Assembly: GCF_910592395.1 (NCBI RefSeq)
Contig: NC_088311.1
Location: 21,858,646-21,918,645 of the forward strand
Length of the DNA: 60,000 bases
Direction of reading: 5' to 3'
Source: Lineus longissimus
Taxonomy: Eukaryota > Nemertea > Pilidiophora > Heteronemertea > Lineidae
The first letter of the stretch is position 1; each line of letters opens with the position of its first letter. Made by a program: the position numbers and the translations under genes. The notes beneath the pieces are model-generated. The model did no database searches, was not told where the DNA came from, and saw nothing but the letters and a program-made list of their open reading frames with translations. This document shows, in pieces, positions 25,701 to 38,400 of the stretch.

Positions 25701-28700
25701 TCTGGGTTGGAAGAAAATCTATGTCCAATGATAATCTAGGACAGAGTTCCTCCTTCCGACCGACCAGTCTGTCAGACTTATCTGATGTTTATTCTAACCC
25801 TGAAAATCCTCTCCTGCTTGCATTAAGATTCAAAATCTGTCCTTTCAGCATGTCCGTACATCGACAAATACAACATCAGCCTGCCAACTCTCCCGGACAG
25901 CATCAGCTGTGCCATTAACTACCAGTGCCTCGGTGTCGAGTGCTGCGCCAGCATGGACCTTGGTTTCCTGCAGAGAAGCTTCCGAGCCTGGGCAATCATC
26001 GACCCGTGTGACTACAAACTCTCCGTTGGATTCGAGGGCTTGGAATTCAACTTGACGCTGTTTACTTACGATTGGGGCAGGGAGGAAAAAGTAAAACTTG
26101 GGGATTATATGGCTATTGTGTAAGTCAATACGTTTTTTTGCATTCTCGTAAAATTTGGCAGCATGTGGTGGTCCAGATGGAATTTTGTGGTGAGTTCAAA
26201 ATTATTGATATTTTAGGCAGATTACAGTCCAACCGAGAAGACAGATCACTCTAAGCTGCCACAAAAACATCCTGTCCAAAGTTTGGAAAGTATTTTTTTC
26301 CCATCTGGTATTTTCCAAAGACTTTTGGATAATTTGTAGTACACAAGCTTTGAAACCGATGTCCATTGATTTTTAAAAATTTCTAGCCCAGGATCAAGTC
26401 ATTTTGATCTATAATTTTCAATACTCATATTTCCTATTCAGATTTTCAATTGGGAAGTCAAAGACCAACTACAAAATCAATCTGGCTGTCACTGCCAACA
26501 TTCCCGATTTTCCACCGATGGACATAAAAGTGTTGACCAACTACGAATTTCCAATCCCCTTCTGCGATCCCAATGCCACCTTTGTTCTGCCATATAAAAA
26601 CTGGGACGATTTCAAGAAGGATGTGGGAGGACAGGCTGGAGATTATGCGTGGAAGGCAGCGCTAAAGTTCTTGGGGCTACAGAATATTGTGGATGGGAAT
26701 CTGTGCACATTGGCACCAGTTGCTCCGAATAATTCTGCAAGTAAGTATGTATTAATTTTCCTTGATCTTCCTTGATCAATACCAAACCTTTTGATTTAGA
26801 GTCCGAAGCAGTATAATTGTTGACATTATAATGCATGTTATCTTTCAGTTCTTTGAACTTTATCTCCTGGTTATCACCTCTCCTTCTCAATTCCAGTCTG
26901 CCCTCATCTCAAGATGCCCAAACTTCCGAAATGGGCGCAATGTACCTTCGATGAGATGTGCTTCGGAATCGAGTGTTGCGTGGAGTTGGACTTCAAGGTC
27001 ACGAAGAAGTCTTTGAAAGCCTGGGCGATCGCCGACACCTGTGATTACGCAATCTCTGCAGGATTCGAGAAGTTTAGCTACAATAAGTCACTTGCCTCGA
27101 GTTTCTGGGGACAGGAGATGATCATTGATGTGTCAGAATATTTTAGGATTTTGTAAGTATTGTGTTTGTTTTTTCACTTTCATGGAAATATGATGTAAAT
27201 TAAGGTTAAAGCTGCAAATTGGCACAAAGGTTTATCTGTTTCAAGTACTATTCTGACATCTCATTTCTTCACATCGTTCCAGCTTCACTGTGGACAAGGA
27301 TACCCCGAAAAAAATGTTGAAGTTTGATCTGAACATGGCAATGATGTTAGACCAAGTTGTCGATTATAAAGTCCTCGACAATTTTGAAATGCCACAGCCT
27401 TTTTGTAACCCAGACTTTGATCTTGGTAAGTAAAGCTTCTTTGTTCTTGGTTTTCTGCCAAGTAGAATGACTAGTCGTCTGTAAGGGTGAAATTGATTAT
27501 CGGTATTGAAAATAAAAGCTTTTGGATATTCCGTTCATGACAATTGACATTTTGAAGGGATACTTTAAAATTTGAAACCTTCATTTGATAAAATGCATAT
27601 AAGATCAAGGTGTGCCAGCTAATAAGGTAATGGCCTCCAACTTGCATAAGGATGCCACAGAGCCTCAGAACTTTGTGGTCAGGGTGGTGTCCTTTGGTCA
27701 GTATTCCTCTCTATTCTTCATCAGGGTAACTGGCGTTAGGATGCCACAGAGCCTCAGAACTTTGTGGTCAAGGTGGTGTCCTTTGGTCAGTTACGATTCC
27801 TCTCTATTCTTCATCAGGGTTAGCACTCCAGCTCCACATTCACATCGAGTAGATTCTCGTAAGCCTATTCTGTGATCTCAACTTCTGGGCCAGTCTTCCC
27901 GATCCTTATCAAAGTAACATAGTTAACCTGTTTTGACAATGTTGAGATTTCCAATTTCAGGTGGAACAATATCGGACTTCAAAGAACAGGCGGCAGATAA
28001 CTTCAAGGGAATGGTGACAGAGCAGATCCTCAAAAGGATTGGATTGAGCATGGTAGGAATGATTCTGCCAAAGTTTGAACACAGCAGTGCCTCTAAAGCA
28101 TTTTTTATTGAGTTGTTCATGTGATACATATTAAGGTGATAGGCTAAGAAATCGAAAAATGAATCTAAACTGAAGTACCCTGTAGTTTGTGTCGATCATA
28201 TGTCCTTTATTAGCTCAAACTGGAGATTATATTCGCTAATGAAAATATAACTTCACTGTGTTTCGCATTGAGGGTTGTTTTGTATGCACAGATTTATTCT
28301 AGATTTTCATTCCATTTTGCAGGATTTCTTTGACATGTCCGCCTGCCCCATATCTGAGAATGCAGTCTCATCAAGCTGTAAGTTTCCAAACTGCTGCACT
28401 TAAATGAAAAGTGTGGTCCCAACTACAAATTAAAATTTAATGGAAGTGCTCAGTAAATGGGCCAAAATCGGTGTCCTAATAAAGCAGGTTTCACTGGACC
28501 GCATACTGGAGGATAGGTGCAGCTTTCAAATACTTCTCCACAGCTATCAGTACATGTATTGGTTTTCACAGTACTCCTACAAAATGTCTCATTATTTTCA
28601 GCATGTCCTCATTTCTCAGTCCCCTCCTGGCTCCCAGATAACGTGCGCTGTCAAGTCCAGGAAAACTGCTTGGGCATGACCTGCTGTGTAACCTTGAAGG

Positions 28701-31700
28701 TTCTTTCCTTTGAATACACGTTCAAGGCCCGCGTCTTCTTTGATCCCTGCAACTACACATTCAACGCCCAAGTCGAGAATTGGAAATACCAGAAATACAT
28801 CTTTGAAAATTTCGGTAAATTTTGCTGCCGATGACTCGTAGCGGCAACCAAATTATGGAGATTATATTCTGTGGTTGCTGAAAATGGGATGCATGGTCTT
28901 CGTGGACATGCATTGTGACACGTGCTACTGCTTGGTGTGATGACCTCTCTGGCCACAGGTCATGGTCAGAGTGACATCTAGTCTATTCATTTTTCCTCAA
29001 TGTTGAGCTCTTGGAAGCGGCTACTGGTCAGATTTGTTTGAAATTAGCTTTTTCGTTTTGCTAGATATTGTAATAGGAATCTTAAATAGTAATTATTATA
29101 GTAATCTTGACCCGCTCCTTCCCAATTTAGACTCTGTTGAGCACTGTGTCTTTGGGGTACTTGAGAGGCCTAACTTTACTGACTGTCCTCAATTATGTTG
29201 TAGGTTTTGATCGTGAGGTGATGATCTTCAATGCCCTTGGCTTGAGGTTCAAGTTGGTGAGCGGAGGCAAAGGTGACCTGTTGGTGACCTTGGACATCAA
29301 GGTGTGCATGGACGGCCAGTGTTCTAAGCCGTTTAACCTCCTCGATGGCACTCGGCTGCCCTTACCGTATTGCTCAGAAGATGGAACTATAGTTTGGCCA
29401 AAAGGTAGGAATCTGTCACGACATAACTTTTGATTTTTCTATTTAGACGATACATTTCCGTGAAGGTGTATATTTGATGTTATCCAATATAATACCAAGT
29501 ATTTTGAATTTTTCTTTTGTAGTGAAGCCTTCCGCCGAAGAAATGAAGCAGTGGCTGTCTCAGAAGAGCAAAGATGCGGTCACCGATCTAATTGGCCTCG
29601 GACCGAAATTTTTCCGAAGTGAAGTTTGCGCGGTACCTGCCAATACGACTTGTCCATATTTCAAATTGCCAAATCTGCCTGAGAGTATCAACTGTGTGTT
29701 GAGTTCCTATTGTACCGGTGTCGAATGCTGTCTGGACGTCGATTTGAAAGTTGCAAGTTGGTCTTTCAAAGCGTGGGCTCTGCTTGATCCGTGCGATTTT
29801 GTCTTCTCTTTTGGATTTGAGAATTGGCACTTCAATAACACACTTTTCAGCTACAGTTGGGGTAAGTTGTATAATCAGCCTGGGGTTTCTTAACTAAAGG
29901 ATACCAACACCTAACTAGTGCTAACGACTACCGCCTACCGGTAATCATGTTGACATAAATCACATCTCGGAGCATCTTGATATCAAAATTTTCTTGGGGG
30001 AAGGCCCCTATTCCCTGTGACCCTACGGCAGACCCTCTCTGAAAAAATGACTGGATCTGCCCCTGACTAAATTGATATGAACTAACTTGAAATACTCATT
30101 ATTTTATTCTATCCATCTTTCCACAGGCACACCTAAAACAATAGATATTGCTGGGGCTATCAGTGTGACATATACTATCGATAAAACGGCCGACAACAAG
30201 AACTTTGAGATGAGCGTCAGCTTCTCTGTGAGGGCGAAAGACGACCTCATTATTCCAGAATTCCAACTACTAAAGAAAGCGCTCATTCCGATTCCATTCT
30301 GTAACCAAGAGGGCGGAAAACCTGTCCTTGAATGGGCAACGCGTAAGTTCGAATCGTAGGATAGACCAACGATACTATGCAATCATTGCTGAATGTACAG
30401 CGAATATCCAATTTGAAATTCCTTGGCCTTTCTTGGTTAGCTTCTCTGTGCGTGGGCGTACAATGACTTCATCAGTCAAAATTTCAAACTACTCTCGAAA
30501 TTCCTTTCTGTGATCAAAAGGAAACTGTCCTGGAATGGTTCTTAAAGACTTGGTATTTATCGCTAAAACTAAACCAGCTTAACCTGGTTCAGTAATTATT
30601 ACAAAAAACATAAAAATATTGTTATCGACGCCGAATGATGATGGATAACTTTTGTCTGTTTTTCAGCGGATGAAGTTTTCGATTCGGCTAGTGGGATCAT
30701 TCTCACCCGTCTTGGCCTGGACGCAAATCTGCTCTATGGGTCTGGCTGCCACGAGGTCAATAACACTAACACCAAGACATGTCCGTACTTCACCCTGCCG
30801 GCGCTTCCGAAACCCGTGTCTTGCGTCATCAGCGACAAGTGTACGGGAATCGAATGCTGTGTGACCTTGGATCTGAAGGTCGTGAAGAGGTCATTCAAGG
30901 CCTGGTTGAAAATCGACCCATGTCTTTTCACATTTTCTATCGGATTTGAGAAATGGACTCTAAATGTGACACTTTTGAATTTTGCTTGGGGTAAGTTATT
31001 TATTTTTTGGGTAATGATCAATATCATTGTGCACTATATGTTGAACATTTAAGAAAACCTCGGATCTAGTTGTTTTTTTAAATTTGGATGTCTCTTCTTA
31101 CAGGTGTTGAAAAGACAGAAAAAATTGGCTCAGCAGTGAATATGAAATACATCGTGGACAAGACCGTGGACCAGCGTGACTTCCTCTTCACTCTCAAGGT
31201 TGACCTGTGCTTTGATGATATCTGCGCCGATGATATCTCAATTTTGAATGCAGTAACAGTGCCGATACCTTTCTGTAATACGGATGGAAGTTTCCAATGG
31301 CCTTCCAGTAAGTCTATTCAGAATAAACTCATCCTGTGTTACATTGGTAGATGTGGGGCCCAGATTCAAACTCGAAATCCTCGTCAATTTCAAAGATTTG
31401 AAGCTGTGCTGCTTGTACCGAGTAATTCTAGATAATTAGCATATCAAGAGATCATGGAAATCGAGTAAACTCAGAAATATTTGTGTCAATTTCCAAAAAA
31501 ATTTGTGGATGAATATGCAACTTCTGTGTACCTTTTTACCAAGTGAAGTTATCGCTTCGGTTCCCGTTTGCTGACCTTGCTTTCCCGTCAACCAATTGCT
31601 TGATTGGTTATAATTTCTTTTCAGTTTCTGTTAATGGCTTGGCGAAGGCTGCCAGCGGGCTTGTGCTCAACCGCCTTGGTGTGGCAATGGTATGTATAAA

Positions 31701-32423
31701 ATAATTATGCAAATTGGAATAGTCTTCCAAAAGGAATACTTTCATTATCCAAAATGATTAATTTGATTGTCCAAAATGATGGTCAGACTCCAGAAGAATG
31801 ATGTTATCAGAAAAATATATGGTGATTTAAGATATTGTCTCAACTGTGTCTGGATATTTTTTGAACAGTTGTAGAGCTGGCAGATGACACTGTTGACAAT
31901 ACCATGATTGAATAAAATGACAATAGAAAATTGATCGCATGCATCTTTTCCAGGACGAACTCTTTGGAGAGGAATGCACACCACCTCAAGACAACTCTGA
32001 CACTTGCCCAAGTTTCAAGCTGCCATCATTGCCCAGCGCTGTCAAATGTAGATTGACCGACTTCTGTACTGGCGTTGAGTGCTGTGCTACTTTGGATCTG
32101 AAGGTGAGAAATTGAACAATCGTCAAGTTCTGTAAACACAAATTTCTGACGCCTTTTAATTTTTGCAAGTCACAAAAATTTCTACAAAAAAATACATTTA
32201 GAAGATATGAATTCAGGTTCAAATGACCAACTGTCAAAAATTTAAAAAAGGAAATTTTGATGTGGTAACAAAAATTCAAACTTTCTTGTTCTAGGTTGTT
32301 TCGCGGAACTTCAAGGTTTGGGCGATGATTGATCCATGTCAGCTGTCGCTTTCCATTGGATTTGAGCGAGAATACTTCAATATGTCGATTGGAAATGGAT
32401 TGTATAAATGGGGTGAGTAAGAC

Positions 32424-32468
<45 letters not shown>

Positions 32469-35400
32469 AGAAACATGTTGCTACTGGTGTGGAACCATCA
32501 AGAAAATGAAATAGGGGTACTTTTTTAAAAAAAATCAAAAAACTTTTTGAAAGGGATTTGACCTTGATAGCTGAAAACTCTGCAATAGAAGGGGTAATTT
32601 GTCCAAAGTCCCAGGATGGTGGTAAAAATTTGGTAATCCTTGATGTCTGTTCCTATTTTCAGGCGAGACGAAAACGTTAACGATCGGCAATATCAACATT
32701 CGCTACAGCGTTGACCACTCGCCCGACGATGGCAAGTTCATACTGACGCTCGACGTGGAGTTGTGCTTGGAGGGCAGCTGCGTGACCTTGAACATCCTTA
32801 AGGGCGTGCAGATTCCCGTGCCATTCTGTCATAACAATGGAACGATCAGTTGGCCGCAGGATCTGACGATGAAGACCATCCTGATGAATATAATTGGTGT
32901 TTCTTCAGACTTTTTCAAGAAGCCGGCATGCGTTGCTCCACTACCTGAGCCGACTAAGAGTAAGTTATTGTTGATAATAGCAACAATCGACTGAGATTCA
33001 GCCCACAACCCCTTGATATGATTGCATGTTCGACACCCTAACCGGTGTGATGTCCTCCACGTAAATGTGCACAGTTGAAAGAAGCTAGTCACTGGCAATA
33101 AGTCTCAGTGTAAGCCTCTTTGACTTCACAGAAGTTTGCACTTTTGAACATTTTTTCCTCTTTGTAGGTTGCCGTGCTGTGAGCCTGCCTGCAATTGCCC
33201 AGTCCGCGTGCAAGCTGACCGACAGCTGCATGGGAGTACAGTGTTGTTTTGATTACGACTTTAGAGTGAGCCGGTTCCAAGCATACGCTTTCTTCGATCT
33301 CAACTACTGCATAAACAAGCTCTCATATGGACTTGAAAACAAAGTCTGGACATTTACAATGATTTCGTTCGGGTTTGGTAAGTCAGATGTAACTCTCTTA
33401 GCAGCCTATGCTCTCCAGAGGAGTGTTAACAACTTTCATCCACCGTCTTCTGTCCCTGGCGATCCTCTCCAGGTCCTGCCACGAGTGACCTATGGTCTTG
33501 TCACTCTCGAGGTCCCATTGCCAGCTGTTCCTGGATCATCCCCTTTTTCTCTTCCCCGGTAGGTTCCATGTCAGAGCGTGACGCATGATGCTGGATCAGG
33601 CTGTCTCCTCAGTGATCCAGCTCCAGTGTCGACTCAGAGTATCTTGATCTCAACTGGTCTCAATTTGTTCTTTTCCAGGAGTTGAGCACACGCAAAACAT
33701 TGGCGATGAAATGACCTTGACCTACACCATCTGGGACAACATCAATCGTTTCACAGCCAGCTTGAAAGTCAGCATCTGCTTATCTAGTAGCGACTGTTTT
33801 GAGAAAGTTCTCTTGGACAAGACGGACTTCACGAAGCCTGGTTGTTCAAGACGCAGGCGAGCGGCACTTCCGTATCATCATCCAGAGAGGAGAGCATTGA
33901 GGTCAAAATCAGTGGATTTGTAAGTCATAAAATCCTTTTTTTAATGGCGGAATACTAACCCCTCTCAATATGAGGGCCGTGTATTTTTTGAAATATGAAA
34001 GTCAAAAGGTTTTTGAAATTGCATGTACTTGATAATCACAACCCAATCACTTCTGGATAACTTGGGTTCGAAAACCAGAAAAATTTGGTTTGCGGAATAT
34101 TTTCAGGAAAATATTGTGCCGCTCCTAGAGTGGCCCTGTCTAGATCCCAACAGTACCAACAATCACATCAGATTGCACTCTAACAGAGGACTACTGTCTC
34201 AGCCTCTGAATATTTGTTGATGTTTCAGGAACAAGCTTGATGATACCCCTGATGACGACATTGATGTTATCGTCAAGAAAATGCAGGCGGAGAACAAAAC
34301 CGTGGCAGAAATTAAGGCGTATTTTATGAATGCAGCCGCTTCACGACAGAAACAAGGCCTGGTGGTTAATGACAAGGCCCCTGCGGGTTATAGGTCGAGG
34401 ATGACATCAATTGCCGGGACAGGTGCAGCCAGTTTCATGAGCGGAAACCGTGACCCTTCAGGGAAGTTTGATATTAAAGGAGGTAAATATTACTAGCATA
34501 AAAGGGGAGGAGGTGTTACATAGGAAAACTAGATAGAAGAGAATCAAACCCATGAGCTCTTGATCTGAAGTTTGGTGTCCCAACTGTGCACTACACCACT
34601 GCATTCCTTTGTGGGCAAGGGGGAACAGGGCAAGGGGAACAGCTCCCCTTTTCAAAAAAATCTTTGATTTTGATCGTGAAATAACACAGTTCTGAAAGAC
34701 ATCCTGAAAACTAATCGCAAAAATCCTTTAATTTTTGGAAAGCGTCCCTTCTTGGGCAAACAAATACCAACTGGAAATCCTGTGATCCCCTTTGTGGTGA
34801 TAGTCTTTTTCCTTGGACAAGGTGGTTCTGACGGATCATGCTTGCCTCAGAAATGTACAATAACATTAAACCAGCTGGTTGCATACACGGAGTATCTCTA
34901 CAGCGCCTTCTATCCTACACTGTAATAATGATGACCTCAATAAAATTTCAGCTGACAAGATCACGGAAATGTTGGGCTCTGTGACGGGGATTATTGGCCG
35001 AGCTGCTGAGGCTTTCACCCCCGGTGCCGGGCTAACACAAGCTGGACTAGAGCTTCTTGGTGCTCAGTTGGCCGATATGACAGTCGGGGATATCGAGGCA
35101 ATGTTGGACACGCAGAATCTCGATCCGGTTGTTGTGATCCTACTGATGAAGGACTTGAAGGAATTGTTTGTTGCAATTGTAAGTGTGCTGGGTTTGTGGG
35201 GTATTTAGTGAGTATTTATTGAGTATTTGTGGGGTACTTGTGGAGCAAATACCTCCATGCTTGAGTATTTACCTTTTTCTTGCATATTCATCAGTTTCTT
35301 GGTGTTGTTGATCACATTTTGTGGAGTCTGGCACCCGAAATATCCTTATTAGATTTCATTTGGTTCTCAAGTCCTAGAATAGGAGTTGAAACTGTATATG

Positions 35401-38400
35401 CTAATGCTGAATGAAAACTATGCCAAAAATATGCAATTTCACAGTCTTGAAACAAAATGGCCACAAATATTTCCTTGTCACAGTATAGCTGCCATTACCA
35501 TCCCTTTACACCTTTTCTTCAGTATAACGAACTTGTCGATGCATTCCTTGCTGCGATGGATGGTGAATTCTCGGCCCTCGATGTTACGCTCAAAGGCGAT
35601 TTCAGCTGTCCCAAGAAATTCGTAAAATTCTTCGAGTACAAGCAGTTCTTCATGGTGGGAGGGCTTGTCCCAATGACATTTAGTAAGTGGATTGAATACA
35701 AGCAATACTTCATGTTTGCAGCGACGTCTGCTTATTTTGACAAAATATTTTGTTGCAGCACAGAAATATCGCTCTGGTGTTTACCATGATCAAATTCCAT
35801 TCAAATATTTAGTCTTGCAATTTAGATTTTGAGAAAGTATGTCTGATAGACTTCTTTGCCCAGCGAGTTGGTTTCCTCAACAACTTCACAAGGCGGACCG
35901 ATATTTCTGGTGCGGTACTTCATTACATCCGATGCGTCATTTTGCATGCCACGACAGACCGAAATGCCAGTTTTGTGACATCCTGACGCAGTGCACTATA
36001 ATGCCTGAAACAACACAAGGCGTTACATTGCAGCCGCATATGATCCTGTAGAAAGCTTTGGCCAACCAAAGAACATCTCGTGACATCCGTAACGAAGTGT
36101 TATAAGAGTATAAGAGCTTCAGGGAAAATGTATTTCGATATTTACAGAGTTTGGCACAGAAGGCTACTATGGCGCTGAGATAGAACTTGGAGCTAAAGTC
36201 CTTGAGATGATGACGTTTGGTACAGCGGTCCCTTTTGTCGGCGTGAATATCTACGGAGAGCTCGGTATCGGTTTCCTCTTGTATGGCAAGCTACGTTTCC
36301 AGGGAAGCATTTGCGAGCTACGTTTCCCGACTTACGCCGAAATTTACTTCAACAAATTCCCAATGGATGTCGGGTAAGTTTGGTATTGCAGGACCGGAAG
36401 TCGAAATCTTCTCTCTCAGTAGTGGATGTGGACCCACAAATCCAGCTTCAAACCGAATTTGAAAATATTCGTGTGACAGAGTGGAAGGATATTCATCAAC
36501 TTGTTATTTCAAAGACAACATGGAAAGGTTGTAGTATCACAGGTCATTAAAGTGACAATATAGGCAGCAGCTAGGCAGGCAAGATAAAGTTACACAAAGT
36601 CACCAATAGGGTTCTCTGGCTGATCTCACACTTTTGGTCATAAAAGTCATTAGAATTAGATGATTTTGAGTTGCAACCGAGTCTTTTAGAACTGGCAAGA
36701 CATTTGGAGGATTTATAATATTTTCTAAACTCTTTTAGGCTGAAAATGGACTTGGTTGTGATTCCTCTCACGCTCAAGCTGATAGGACTCGTGACCTTGG
36801 AAATTGACCTTGGGCCATTAGGTTCAATCACAAAGACGCTCTTCTCCATGAATATCTTTGAGTATCGTGCTCCGTCAATCACAACCAACATCTTTAATGT
36901 ACATACCAAAGACGAAGATGAAACTCCGCCATCCTTCTCCAAGTTTTCATCCAATGAGGTGGGTAAAGTTGACAGGTGACGAAATTTCTTACAGTTTTTC
37001 CAAACAATACTGGGCGCATAAACATGCATTCATTAGAGAATCTTGACGGAATCAGTTATGATGTTACGTTTTCCTTCAGGTTACCAAGAGAAATGCGGAG
37101 GCCATTAGCTGTGAAGTGTCGCAGATTGCTGGCCGAGACTACACTGAGCCGGCGTTCGAGATAGCAGCACGAGCAGAGGATGATAAATCACAAGTCAAGT
37201 TATCGATGGATGTTGGAACCGTACCCGGCGGAAGTGATCTGTTGAAAAGTGTGGAGGTTGGCGGCCAGTCAAGCGTCATTACCACAGTATGTAACATATC
37301 GTTAAGTCTGGGTGTAGAAGAGATCATGAGTGACGATAAGAACACACAAGTCGTCTCCAAATAAGTTTGTGACATGTGTCACTTGTGTCACTCTTCACTT
37401 TCCTGTCACTGTCCACTCTCCTGTCATGATGTGACTCACAAGGTTTTCAAGTCCTAATCAATTACCTATGACATTGCTCGTGACACGTCAAACATGACAT
37501 GTGAACTTGTAAATCTATTGTAAACCTGGCCTAAGGATGGACTCGGGACACCTATGCCGTTTGATTTCTTTTGCAACAATATTTCTGTGTTTTTCACTTT
37601 CTGATCGTATGTTACCTGTTGCAGGTTTTGAATACTCAAGGCATACCTGTATACTTCAAAATCAGCGGATCGAACAGCGCCAGTGGCTCAAGCTATGTCA
37701 CGTGTTCCCTGCCAACATACGACAGAACTCTACCGTTTGGCCGATTGCGTGAAGCTTTCAAAAGTACTAGCAACCATAAGGTGATAAAGGCATCACTGCT
37801 CGCCCTTGAGGATTCCGAAATAACCGAGTCTAAAGTTGCTGTTGGCTTCGGACGTGGGATGTACGGAGACCAGATCAAGCATTGGCACGAGTTTTCTCTC
37901 GATCCTGTGGCTGTTGTGAGCGCAGGTATGTTATCATCATGATCACCATCATGATCATCACCATCATCATCATCATCTCCGATATCATCATTAACATGGC
38001 TTCCCTGATGTTTGATGAGCTCTATTGGGCCAGTAATCGGCTCAAACCAATTGGCCCAACAGACTTTACCACACAATGTTTTTTTGTTACAGGGTCAGTG
38101 ATGGACAAATTCACCGCAGGCGTGGCTGGACGACTGGTCGCAAAGATTCACAGCACAAGCGGGAAGCCTGACGTGATCAGTTGTGCAAGTTCATGCCTAA
38201 GCTTGCTGCCAGCACAATGTTTGAGTTTTAACTATGATTATGGTAATACTGGAAAGTGCGAACTTCTGGAAGGCATTGAGAATACAGAAAACAAGATTGG
38301 TGCAGTAAGTATAACAGTTCAACCTTTACAACCCCGCTTTTCTTATTGGAATTTTCTAGTGTATTAACTGGAAGAACCCAAACTGGAATATTGGGGGTGA

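Noticed and set aside
33420-33620. Possible LINE remnant in intron 53
   Set aside because: Phrases such as GGTTCCATGTCAGAGCGTGA look like non-LTR element flanks, but I see no reverse transcriptase motif or second copy in the window.
34000-38000. Start of a separate second gene for the FN3-like half
   Set aside because: Exons 54-63 chain in consistent phase. I found no stop-terminated exon, polyadenylation site or promoter-plus-signal-peptide exon in the interval. Transcript data could still overturn this.
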